Positions 43,602-51,851 of a stretch of DNA of 64,000 nucleotides are shown piece after piece (positions within the stretch are counted from its first letter, which is position 1; each line of letters opens with the position of its first letter). A program made the position numbers and the translations under genes. Under the pieces are notes generated by a model that worked only from the letters and a program-made list of their open reading frames with translations, did not search any database and was not told the DNA's origin. The stretch covers positions 62,001 through 126,000 of the forward strand of contig JBNLFL010000014.1 in NCBI GenBank assembly GCA_050305515.1, written 5' to 3'. Origin of the DNA: JAFGUB01 sp050305515. GTDB lineage: Bacteria > Campylobacterota > Campylobacteria > Campylobacterales > Sulfurimonadaceae.

Positions 43602-46097
43602 ATGCGTAGTTTGCTCCTACTTGCTTTGATTTTCGGCGGCCTTTATGCCGATATCGACATTGAATTTAAAGAGGGATGGCAGCTTGCCGGGGTGCCGAGT
43701 CGGCTCGATGATATGGGTGCCTTTAACACCAAAGACGTTGAGATCGTCTGGGGGTATGACGCTGAAACCCAAAGCTGGAAAGGGTTTGCTCCTGAAGGCG
43801 AGATGGAACAAAAGCTCATTGAAAAAGAGATTCCGCTTCTAAGTACTCTGGAGCCGTGGCAGGCGGTTTGGGTCTACAGCAAGGCGCCTTGGTCGTTACA
43901 TGTAAAGACGTCATCGCTTCCGTCAGAGGCAAAAAACAACACCATTACCCTCTATGAAGGGTGGAATCTCATTGAGATTCCGCAAAACAGCGTCGTCTCG
44001 GACAGTTTCTTCGGCGATGCGGTTGTCTGGAAATACAGTGCCGATCAGGCATGGCAGGTGAATGACGACACCCTCAGTTTTCCTCCCATCGAGTCGATTG
44101 CCGTGAGTGAAGGGGTGTGGGTCAAAAGTGCGACGACACGCGAGATTGCCGTCGATGAAACGCTCTCGAAACTGCGCACGTTCGGGAGTGAAGCCGAAAT
44201 GTTGTCTTACATAAGAACGATGCTGGAGCTACATAACTACTATTATGCTTATGAAAACATCTATTCCGGAATCGATACCTCCGGAGAGGTGAGTGCTCCG
44301 ACAGATTCGCAAGGGGAGGTCAGTGACGCAACAACCACCAACCTTCAGGAAGCCGGTGTGGACGAGAGTGACATTCTCAAACATGACGGCACCTACATTT
44401 ACAGTGTTGACAACAGTGGCGGAAAAATCTTTGTTACAACATTTGCGAAAGTTGCCGCGCAGGATTATACGGCGCTGACTTCCATTGACATGAGCGATAA
44501 AAACGTGGCGGCGATGTATCTGCAAAATAATCGTCTGAGCGTGGTTTCAAGCAAAGCCTATTATTACCCGTATGAATACGAGCTGTCGGCTGATATATCC
44601 GGAATATTGCCTTATTACGGCTCTGCATCGCAGCACTTTACACTGGATATTTTCGATGTCTCCGATGTTACGGCCATCACACTGCTTGAAAGCCATGACA
44701 TTGACGGCAGCTATCAGGAGAGCCGTCTGATTGACGGCAAGCTTTTTCTTATCAGTCAGTTTTATCCCAATATCGAATACGCCTATCTGAAAGTCTACGT
44801 CAATACGATCTGCAACGAGCTGGATCAAACCCAGATCTATGAGGAGTGTCATACCACGACAATCACCAATTTGGACGGATCAATCCGTCCGGGGGTCGAA
44901 TGCCAGTATGGAACGGATACTCAGGCTTGGAACGACAACTCATGTTATCAATACCAATATGATGCAACAGGTGCATGGAAATATGACTACGAAAATCCGG
45001 TCATTGCAAGTGAAAACCTGATACCGAGCATCAGCAGCGGTGGCAGTGAACCGGTTTCTCTGGTAACGCCCTCGAAGTTCTATGCGCCGACCAAGCTTGA
45101 CCAGCGTGCCAATATTACGACCATCAGCCGTTTTGATACCCAAAGCGGTACGCGTGAGGAGAGTATGTCGTTTCTGGGCGATACCCACACGTACTATGCT
45201 TCGACAGGTTCACTCTATCTCGTTTCCAGCCAGTATCCGTACTATTACGATTTCATGAATTACCAGAGCCAGCAGATGATCTATAAATTTTCACTGGATG
45301 GAAATCTGGCCTATAAAGGGCGCGGTTTTGTCGAAGGCATCATGCTCAATCAGTTTAGTATGAGCGAAAAAGACGACTACCTGCGTGTTGCCACAACAAC
45401 GGGTAGCGCATGGTCAGGTAGCGGAACGAACAATGCGGTATTTACGCTCAAAGAGAGTGATGAAAAGCTGGAAGTCAAGGGAAGCCTCTCGGGCCTTGGG
45501 AAAGAGGGCGAAACCATCAAAGCCGTGCGTTTTATGGGTGATCGTGGTTTTGTGGTGACCTTTAGACAGACCGATCCGCTCTATACGCTGGATTTAAGTG
45601 ATCCGCTGCATCCCTCTGTTGCCGGGGAACTCTCCATACCGGGCTTTTCCGAATATCTGCATATTATTGATGAAAACAGGGTTTTAAGCATCGGACGTGA
45701 CGCCGATGAGAGAGGACAAGCGCTCGCTTTGCAGGTCTCTTTGTTCGACATTAGCGATTTTGCCCATCCGCAACTTGCCGACCGGGTCAAGATTGGTGAT
45801 GACTCCATTCACAGCAACACCCACAGCGAAGCCGAATACAACCACAAAGCTTTTGCGTACCGTGCCAGTGACATGATGTTCGGTGTGCCATATACCGACT
45901 ATCTCTCAAACGGCTACAGTGAGAACTTTGGGGTTTATCAGGTTGACGGGCTTAAAATCAATGCGCTCGATACGCTGACAACATCGACACAAAAAGACTG
46001 GGGCAACAGCGCACGGGGGCTTATTTACAATGTTGGCGATACCACTCAGGCGGCGCTTTTCAAAGGCTCGAATATTATGAGTAAAACCATTAAATAA
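43602..46097 (+). CDS. Exported beta-propeller-domain protein
   Basis: About 831 residues. AAAGGA (43589-43594) precedes the ATG at 43602. After a signal peptide (MRSLLLLALIFGGLYA), two related 80-residue units (EGWQLAGVP...EIVWGYDAETQSWKG and EGWNLIEIP...VVWKYSADQAWQV) are followed from about residue 245 by the secreted propeller family signature TNLQEAGVDESDILKHDGTYIYSVD. Conserved LSGLGKEGETIKAVRFMGDRGFVVTFR and DPLYTLDLSDP complete the propeller. The family (PF09826 type) is extracellular with unknown activity. TTACATGTAA at 43896-43905 gives Leu-His-Val. A 51-residue lipoprotein gene follows 9 bases later. Confidence 0.9.
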   Translation: MRSLLLLALIFGGLYADIDIEFKEGWQLAGVPSRLDDMGAFNTKDVEIVWGYDAETQSWKGFAPEGEMEQKLIEKEIPLLSTLEPWQAVWVYSKAPWSLHVKTSSLPSEAKNNTITLYEGWNLIEIPQNSVVSDSFFGDAVVWKYSADQAWQVNDDTLSFPPIESIAVSEGVWVKSATTREIAVDETLSKLRTFGSEAEMLSYIRTMLELHNYYYAYENIYSGIDTSGEVSAPTDSQGEVSDATTTNLQEAGVDESDILKHDGTYIYSVDNSGGKIFVTTFAKVAAQDYTALTSIDMSDKNVAAMYLQNNRLSVVSSKAYYYPYEYELSADISGILPYYGSASQHFTLDIFDVSDVTAITLLESHDIDGSYQESRLIDGKLFLISQFYPNIEYAYLKVYVNTICNELDQTQIYEECHTTTITNLDGSIRPGVECQYGTDTQAWNDNSCYQYQYDATGAWKYDYENPVIASENLIPSISSGGSEPVSLVTPSKFYAPTKLDQRANITTISRFDTQSGTREESMSFLGDTHTYYASTGSLYLVSSQYPYYYDFMNYQSQQMIYKFSLDGNLAYKGRGFVEGIMLNQFSMSEKDDYLRVATTTGSAWSGSGTNNAVFTLKESDEKLEVKGSLSGLGKEGETIKAVRFMGDRGFVVTFRQTDPLYTLDLSDPLHPSVAGELSIPGFSEYLHIIDENRVLSIGRDADERGQALALQVSLFDISDFAHPQLADRVKIGDDSIHSNTHSEAEYNHKAFAYRASDMMFGVPYTDYLSNGYSENFGVYQVDGLKINALDTLTTSTQKDWGNSARGLIYNVGDTTQAALFKGSNIMSKTIK

Positions 46098-46106
46098 GGA
46101 GTGACA

Positions 46107-46262
46107 ATGCAATATAGAGTAACACTACTGATTATGCTGATGATGTTGGCAGGATGTAATAATGGAAGTAGTACTTCTTCTGACGCGGATTCGGTGAATA
46201 ACGCTCCTCAGCCCCAGGTTAAAAACCGGGAGCTGCAACCGCCGAAACCGCCGTCTCTTTAG
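46107..46262 (+). CDS. Small lipoprotein, 51 residues
   Basis: AAGGAG lies 7 bases before the ATG. The start MQYRVTLLIMLMMLAGCNN is a lipoprotein signal with lipobox LAGC (Cys-17); Asn-Asn after the Cys suggests retention as a small surface or periplasmic lipoprotein. The mature part is Ser/Asn then Pro/Gln-rich (APQPQVK, QPPKPP). It is 9 bases after the propeller gene and probably made with it. Confidence 0.75.
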   Translation: MQYRVTLLIMLMMLAGCNNGSSTSSDADSVNNAPQPQVKNRELQPPKPPSL

Positions 46263-46274
46263 GCAGCTCTTTTT

Positions 46275-46607
46275 TTAAGCGGCTGCCGGGCCGAATGCGT
46301 TTTGGCCTTCGTCGCTGGGCTGGACATAGAAGTAAAGCAGTACAAACAGCCCGACGATCGGAATCAGACCTACAAGCAGCCACCATCCGCTTTTCCCGAT
46401 ATCGTGCATGCGGCGTACTCCTACGGCGATGCTCGGAAGAAGTACGGCCAATGCGTAAACTATACCCAGTGTTGCCGACAGCGTATTGATGATTAGCGAT
46501 ACCAGAAAATTGACCAGTACAAAATACCAAAGCTCCGAGCGCGTCGCACGCCCGTCAAAGCCAACATAATTCTTCAAGACCAGAATATACCAGTTAAGTA
46601 TTTCCAC
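46275..46607 (-). CDS. DUF805 inner-membrane protein
   Basis: A 110-residue protein with four hydrophobic segments and the DUF805 signatures NYVGFDGRATRSELWYFVL and VGVRRMHDIGKSGWWLLVGLIPIVG. Members such as YhaH/YhaI are inner-membrane proteins of unknown function. It is convergent with the lipoprotein gene, and its upstream DNA is shared with the acylphosphatase promoter. Confidence 0.93.
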   Translation of the reverse strand: MEILNWYILVLKNYVGFDGRATRSELWYFVLVNFLVSLIINTLSATLGIVYALAVLLPSIAVGVRRMHDIGKSGWWLLVGLIPIVGLFVLLYFYVQPSDEGQNAFGPAAA

Positions 46608-46711
46608 ATAAACTCCTTTAACATACTTACAGATTTATAATAACAACAAAGATTAAATAATATGTTAATTAAGTGACACATAAATGTTTTTTCAGTGCTG
46701 CATGATCTTGC

Positions 46712-46717
46712 TATAAT
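46712..46717 (+). promoter_or_regulatory. -10 box of the acylphosphatase gene
   Basis: TATAAT in TTGCTATAATCATT, 34 bases before the ATG at 46746. Confidence 0.5.
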
Positions 46718-46745
46718 CATTAAAAAAAAGATGTGGATTCAGGAT

Positions 46746-47015
46746 ATGCAGAGTTATCGTTTTATTGTCAGCGGCACGGTTCAGGGTGTTTATTACAGAA
46801 AATCAGTCAGTGAGAAAGCGGCAGCGCAGGGTTTTAGCGGTTTTGCGCGCAATCTTGATGACGGAACGGTCGAGGTGTGCGCTTCGCTTGAGCTGCAGGA
46901 TTTAGAGCGCTTTATGGCACTGCTTCATGAAGGATCGCCCGCAAGCGTCGTGACCGGCATCATGCATATGCCGATAGATGAAAACTTCTCGGGCGGCTTC
47001 GAGATCCGCTACTGA
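46746..47015 (+). CDS. acyP: Acylphosphatase
   Basis: An 89-residue enzyme that hydrolyses acyl phosphates. The catalytic loop is SGTVQGVYYRKSV (the Arg binds phosphate) and the catalytic Asn is in GFARNLDDGTVEV. The ATG at 46746 gives the usual MQSYRF start; GTGGA (46733-46737) can act as the ribosome binding site. In-frame ATG at 46731 would add five residues and lies very close to the transcription start. The stop is 1 base from the end of the convergent tgt gene. Confidence 0.92.
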   Translation: MQSYRFIVSGTVQGVYYRKSVSEKAAAQGFSGFARNLDDGTVEVCASLELQDLERFMALLHEGSPASVVTGIMHMPIDENFSGGFEIRY

Positions 47016-47016
47016 A

Positions 47017-48138
47017 TTATTTGCCCCGTTTGGCGTAAAACTCGCGTTTGAAATCGCTGTAGCGGTCTTCCAAAATGGCGGTACGCGCCTGCTTCATGAG
47101 GTTCAGGTAGTAGTGCAGATTGTGAATGGATGCGAGACGGAAGTAGGTGAGCTCTTTGGAGCGGAAAAGATGGTGCATGTAGGCGCGGGTGTAGCGTTTA
47201 CATGTAAGGCAGTCGCACTCGGGGTCAATGGGCTGCGCGTCATGTTTGAATGAGGCTCCCTTGATGTTCACTTTGCCAAATGAGGTAAAGAGCGTACCGT
47301 TTCGAGCGTTGCGTGTGGGCATGACGCAGTCAAACATATCGACGCCGCGGTCGATGTTTTCGATGAGATCTTCCGGAGTTCCCACGCCCATAAGGTAGCG
47401 CGGCTTGTCTGCGGGCATGTAAGGGATGGTATGGGCTACGGTTTCGTACATCTCCTCATTGGCTTCTCCCACCGACAGTCCGCCGATGGCGAAGCCGTCA
47501 AAGTCCAGTGCGCAGAGTTCGGTAGCGCTTTTTGTACGAAACGCCTTGTCGGTACCGCCTTGAATGATGGCAAAAATATTCTGCGCCACGCCGACACCTT
47601 CACGCTGTCTGGCGCGGAAGTAATCGCTTGAACGTTTGGCCCACGCGGTAGTGCGTTCAATAGAGAGAGCAATGCGCTCCTGCGTAGCGGGCAGGGCGAC
47701 AAGATCATCGAGAATCATCATGATGTCGCTTCCGAGATCGAGCTGTATGTCAATGACCTTTTCGGGTGTAAAGAAGTGTTTGGAGCCGTCAATATGGCTG
47801 CGAAACTCGATGCCGTCTTCGGTAGGTTTGGAAATATCGCTCAGGCTAAATGCCTGAAATCCGCCGCTGTCGGTAAGAAACGAGCGGTTATACGTGGTAA
47901 AGCCGTGCAGTTTTCCCATGGCATCGACCGTTTTTGAACCGGGACGCAGGTACATATGGTAGGTGTTGGCAAGAATGATCTTGGTATCGAGCAGGTCGGT
48001 CATGTCCTGCATGTCGAGGGCCTTGACGCTGCCGACGGTGCCTACGGGCATGAAAACCGGAGTCTCAATGGTAGAGTGGGTCGTTTGAATGGTTGCGGCG
48101 CGGGCGTTGCCGCTGGTGGCTTCGAGGGTAAAAGTCAT
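47017..48138 (-). CDS. tgt: tRNA-guanine transglycosylase
   Basis: A 373-residue enzyme that inserts preQ1 at the wobble guanine of GUN-anticodon tRNAs in queuosine synthesis. The nucleophile/base-binding motifs are ANTYHM, LTDSGGFQAFSL (catalytic Asp), DDLVALPA and GGLSVGE, MGVGTPEDLI, and DMFDCVMPTRNARNG. The zinc site is CDCLTCKRYT with a later His. Part of this zinc site (Leu-Thr-Cys-Lys) is encoded by TTACATGTAA (47198-47207), so here the palindrome coincides with essential residues. Confidence 0.97.
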   Translation of the reverse strand: MTFTLEATSGNARAATIQTTHSTIETPVFMPVGTVGSVKALDMQDMTDLLDTKIILANTYHMYLRPGSKTVDAMGKLHGFTTYNRSFLTDSGGFQAFSLSDISKPTEDGIEFRSHIDGSKHFFTPEKVIDIQLDLGSDIMMILDDLVALPATQERIALSIERTTAWAKRSSDYFRARQREGVGVAQNIFAIIQGGTDKAFRTKSATELCALDFDGFAIGGLSVGEANEEMYETVAHTIPYMPADKPRYLMGVGTPEDLIENIDRGVDMFDCVMPTRNARNGTLFTSFGKVNIKGASFKHDAQPIDPECDCLTCKRYTRAYMHHLFRSKELTYFRLASIHNLHYYLNLMKQARTAILEDRYSDFKREFYAKRGK

Positions 48139-48249
48139 TAATAGAAGTCTTTGAAGTTTTTTTGAAATTTTAGCGAAATCCGGAGATGTACCAAAACGCT
48201 TTTATAAAGAGTTGAGAAAAGCAGCGCTACAGCGTATGTTTATATAGAT

Positions 48250-50166
48250 TCAGGTTACTTTGGGGATAGTGATACTAAAGCATGCGCCATCTTTCATATT
48301 TTCAACAGACAACTTTCCGTTCATATATTTTTCGATAACGATTTTACTCATGTAAAGCCCCAGCCCTGCGCCATTTAAGTCATTTTTTGTCGTAAAATAA
48401 GGAGTAAAAATATTCTTTATGATTTTAGCGTCTATTCCTCCTGCGTTATCACAGACATCTATGAGAATATCTTTAGCATTCTCTTTGGTTGATATCACAA
48501 TGATTTTATTCTCTTTTTTACGTGCCACAAAAGCTTCGGTTGCGTTATTGATTAAATTCAACAACACTTGCATGAGCTCCTGTTTATGAGCGTGAATCGT
48601 AGCATCACATTGGTCTTGAATCAGTAGTTTTATATCATGATTTTTTAGATTTAATTTTATAATCTCTTTTGTGTCGTTAACAATCGTTCTGATTAAAATT
48701 TTTTCTTTCTCTTTGTCAGGGCTAAAATAGTTTCTGAAATTATCAATTATTTGTGAAAGATCTGAAGACTCTTTTAGAATGGAACTTATGTTTTCACCCA
48801 GATTTTGTTCATCCAGAGTATCAAGTTCATAATCTACTAAAATATTGTTTGCCGCCATTGAAATCACCGTTATAGGCTGTCTCCATTGATGGGCAATCAT
48901 GCTTAACATCTCACCCATGGCCGCATTACGTGACTGTGTGAGCATCATCTCATCTTTGCGTTGCAGTTCCTGGGTTGAGACATGTATGAGATGCGATAAC
49001 GCTTGTATTGTCGAACTGGTATTTTTTTCTATAGTAACCGTAACTTTTTTACTATTAGCTTCGTCTTGTTCACTTAATGCCAATACGGTCATACTTTGAT
49101 TAAGCAGCTCCTTACTGTGGGAGGTACTAAAAAATTCGCCATTAGTAAAAAAACCGCTTACAGGTGCTATCTGGTTATAAACAAGCGTTTCATTTTCAAT
49201 TTCTTCTGGCATAAATCTTCTTCGTGCCATGCAGGAATAGATAAAAATGCTCTGCACGGGTTGATTGTAAAGCTTGTCAACGTGTTCTTGCGTTTTCGCA
49301 AGTATTTTGTCGGCATTGCCATAACCGAATCTTACCTCATCCATAGTATGAAAGTTTCCGGCAAAAAGCAAAGAACCATCATCATTTTTACCGATAACGG
49401 CTCGGGCAATATTCATGCCATTCTTTTCTAAAATCAGAGGGAATTCAATACCAACTTGTGGTAATTCTTTACTGATATCACTACCTAAATAATAGCTATA
49501 GGTTTCTACCGCCGTTTTATCATCAATCCTATAAACTCTATTTTTGTCCGCTTTGGTAATTTTCAGTTTTTGGCCAATGGGGAGCCAGTCAAAACCGTAA
49601 TCTGTAAATACTTTCAGATCGGGACTGCTTAAAGAGACTCCGACAACTCCGTTTGAATAAATTTTATCTTTTGTGAAAACATACGTTTGTCTAAACGTTC
49701 CATTATCTCCGGCAAGTCCACCTGCTACAATAACCTCTCTATGTATTGAAGTGATTCCATTAAGATATTCTTCTCCATTCGCTGTGAGACCATCTATAAA
49801 AGAGAGTATTACCTTGCTATCATCCTCTATGATCTCTGTTGCCAAATTTGACCCGGCTTGAAAATAGTTTTCAAATTCATTGGATATATATGTTTTCAAA
49901 CTGACTTTTTCAAAGATGCTAAAACTGATTACGGTTGTCTGAGTAGATACGTGACCATCTTTTATCTCTCCATCAGTCGTAGCACCTATTAAAGATGCCA
50001 AAGGAAAGTTTTCTAAAAAGAAAGTTGTTAGTTCACGAATAAAGGTTAAATCATTCTTACATGTAAATACCTGAATGAGTAACTTTGAAGAGTCATGAAG
50101 ATTATTTTCCCGTATAAAATTATTGAGATGATTAGAAGAGGTATAATAGGTGTTTAGTGTTTTCAT
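48250..50166 (-). CDS. FIST-domain histidine kinase
   Basis: About 638 residues with no membrane helix. The ATG at 50166 follows AAGGG by 7 bases; an in-frame TTG at 50184 is the alternative. The N-terminal FIST domain (about 20-225) and FIST_C (about 225-370, ending SIFIYSCMARRRF) are sensory modules thought to bind small ligands such as amino acids. Then a coiled coil, the H-box IAHQWRQPITVIS (phospho-acceptor His), N-box LLNLINNATEAF, G1 DNAGGI, and G2 GAGLGLYMSK. No response regulator is adjacent, so its partner is elsewhere. The gene is A+T-rich. TTACATGTAA (50057-50066) is read as Phe-Thr-Cys-Lys. Confidence 0.94.
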   Translation of the reverse strand: MKTLNTYYTSSNHLNNFIRENNLHDSSKLLIQVFTCKNDLTFIRELTTFFLENFPLASLIGATTDGEIKDGHVSTQTTVISFSIFEKVSLKTYISNEFENYFQAGSNLATEIIEDDSKVILSFIDGLTANGEEYLNGITSIHREVIVAGGLAGDNGTFRQTYVFTKDKIYSNGVVGVSLSSPDLKVFTDYGFDWLPIGQKLKITKADKNRVYRIDDKTAVETYSYYLGSDISKELPQVGIEFPLILEKNGMNIARAVIGKNDDGSLLFAGNFHTMDEVRFGYGNADKILAKTQEHVDKLYNQPVQSIFIYSCMARRRFMPEEIENETLVYNQIAPVSGFFTNGEFFSTSHSKELLNQSMTVLALSEQDEANSKKVTVTIEKNTSSTIQALSHLIHVSTQELQRKDEMMLTQSRNAAMGEMLSMIAHQWRQPITVISMAANNILVDYELDTLDEQNLGENISSILKESSDLSQIIDNFRNYFSPDKEKEKILIRTIVNDTKEIIKLNLKNHDIKLLIQDQCDATIHAHKQELMQVLLNLINNATEAFVARKKENKIIVISTKENAKDILIDVCDNAGGIDAKIIKNIFTPYFTTKNDLNGAGLGLYMSKIVIEKYMNGKLSVENMKDGACFSITIPKVT

Positions 50167-50312
50167 GCTTATCCCTTCATGCAAATAGTCTACATCAAAA
50201 ATAATTAATAATATGTTAAATAATATATATATTAAAATTTATGATAAATTAATTCTTGACACCAATACTGTTTTGCTTGTACACTTTGAATTCATGCATA
50301 AGGATCTTAAAA

Positions 50313-51773
50313 ATGGCATTGCTAAAATCTGGGTTCTCCCGTCCGATTCTTTCTGTATCCTTCCTGATTCCTATCATCTTGCTTGTCGGATGTGGCAGTG
50401 GTGGCAGCACCGGCGCTGCAAACAGCAGTAATAACGATAATACATCAAGCATCAGCAGTGCCATGAGCAGTAGTAGCAGCGTGTCAAATACAAGCAGCAG
50501 TAGCACTAATGCCGTCTCCAGTAGCAGCAACACCACAGACCTTTGTCAGGGTGTGGGAGTCACACACAAAAACCCCATGACCTACTCAGCTCTAGCCAAA
50601 CCCGCTCTGTACGAGGCCGTTAGCGATCCCGACTTTGGCACAACCATTCGCCGTATCACCGATGTCGCAACGCAATGGCCGGGAGCTAGCGTTGCTATTC
50701 CTGCTTATCCTACCATCCCCGCATGGAACGCGGATGAAAGCTATCTGCTTCTTTATGTTACCCAACCGTTTCAAGGATGGGCACTTTTAAATGGCAAGAC
50801 GTACGCTTTTATTAGGATGCTTGATATCAATCCGGCGGATGTGGAACAGTTTTATTGGAGCACAAGTGAGCCGGACATCATCTTTTATGTTGATCAAAAC
50901 TCTTACGTGCTAACACGGATGCATGTCTCTACAGGGGTTAAAGATACCATCCGCGATTTTGGTGCCGATATCGACAGCGGTGTGCTTGCATCGGTTTGCG
51001 TGGGGGCGGATTTGGTAAGCGGTGGCGGAGATCCCTTTTTTATGAGCTATGACAATGATCTTATTGGCCTGGGATGCCGCAATACCGAAGGCGATGAAAC
51101 CACTTATGAAGCCTTTAGTTATCGGCTCTCTAGCAATACCATCGGTGCCACCGAGCATTTTAGCTGGATTGTGCCTCAGGCAACTCCTTCTGGCACGCTG
51201 AGATACCTTGCCGGAACCAATAGCAGCAGTGTTCTTGATGTGGCGACTAACACCGTAATTCGCACGCTGGAATGGAACGGAGAAGAGCATAGTGACATGT
51301 TAAAAAATGCTGCGGGAGACGACCTTGTGGCCGGAGTTCAGTACGATAGCCCCACAGGCAGTAACGGCACGCTCATGGTTGCCAATCTTACCAAAGGCAC
51401 CGTTTCTACCATCATTGGCGAAGCCAAGGGAGACCCTTATCCGCCAACCGGAACACTGGTGAGCGGCAAGGCCTTTTTAAAACCGGGCTGGGTTGCGGTG
51501 GGTACAACGGGTAACGCGCTTAACGTCTCCTCTCCGGCGTCAACGTATTTGGAGCAGGAGATTATTCTTGCCAATGTTGATACCGGAAATTTTTGTCGGC
51601 TTGCGCATCACCGCAGTTTTGGATACGACGCCGACTCTTCAAATCAAAACTATTGGGCACAACCAAATGTGGTAATTAGTCCCAGTGGCACGCGGATTCT
51701 TTTTCCCAGTGACTGGTATGATGGCGCAACGGTTGATACCTACGTGATAGAGTTGCCCGCTTATGAGCCCTGA
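50313..51773 (+). CDS. Lipoprotein with predicted beta-propeller
   Basis: About 486 residues. AAGGA (50300-50304) supports the ATG at 50313. The N-terminus ends in a lipobox (ILLVGCGSGG). A 60-residue Ser/Asn-rich linker follows, then repeated strands with RRITD, WNADESYLLLYV, DIIFYVDQNSYVLTRM and SGTRILFPSDWY, resembling TolB or oligogalacturonate-lyase-type propellers. It is likely outer-membrane-attached. I do not recognise an enzyme family and no catalytic residues are evident. The Ser-rich linker is coded by repetitive AGC/AGT codons and could vary in length. Confidence 0.8.
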   Translation: MALLKSGFSRPILSVSFLIPIILLVGCGSGGSTGAANSSNNDNTSSISSAMSSSSSVSNTSSSSTNAVSSSSNTTDLCQGVGVTHKNPMTYSALAKPALYEAVSDPDFGTTIRRITDVATQWPGASVAIPAYPTIPAWNADESYLLLYVTQPFQGWALLNGKTYAFIRMLDINPADVEQFYWSTSEPDIIFYVDQNSYVLTRMHVSTGVKDTIRDFGADIDSGVLASVCVGADLVSGGGDPFFMSYDNDLIGLGCRNTEGDETTYEAFSYRLSSNTIGATEHFSWIVPQATPSGTLRYLAGTNSSSVLDVATNTVIRTLEWNGEEHSDMLKNAAGDDLVAGVQYDSPTGSNGTLMVANLTKGTVSTIIGEAKGDPYPPTGTLVSGKAFLKPGWVAVGTTGNALNVSSPASTYLEQEIILANVDTGNFCRLAHHRSFGYDADSSNQNYWAQPNVVISPSGTRILFPSDWYDGATVDTYVIELPAYEP

Positions 51774-51785
51774 ATAGAGACTATT

Positions 51786-51814
51786 TTGGAGCCTGCGTGC
51801 GAACATGGTACAAT
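51786..51814 (+). promoter_or_regulatory. Promoter of the TrkA-like gene
   Basis: TTGGAG (51786-51791) and TACAAT (51809-51814) with a 17-base spacer. TTACATGTAA (51833-51842) lies 18 bases after the -10 box and 9 bases before the ATG. Confidence 0.55.
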
Positions 51815-51832
51815 CTCGGTCTCTCAAGCACT

Positions 51833-51842
51833 TTACATGTAA
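51833..51842. repeat. TTACATGTAA palindrome in the 5' leader
   Basis: Exact copy between promoter and ATG (51852); the third leader-located exact copy with a recognisable -10 box just upstream. Confidence 0.9.
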
Positions 51843-51851
51843 ACGGACGGT

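Noticed and set aside
47401..47430. Further palindrome-like CATGTAAG sequence in tgt
   Set aside because: It lacks the left half (GGGCATGTAAG) and fails the one-mismatch limit.
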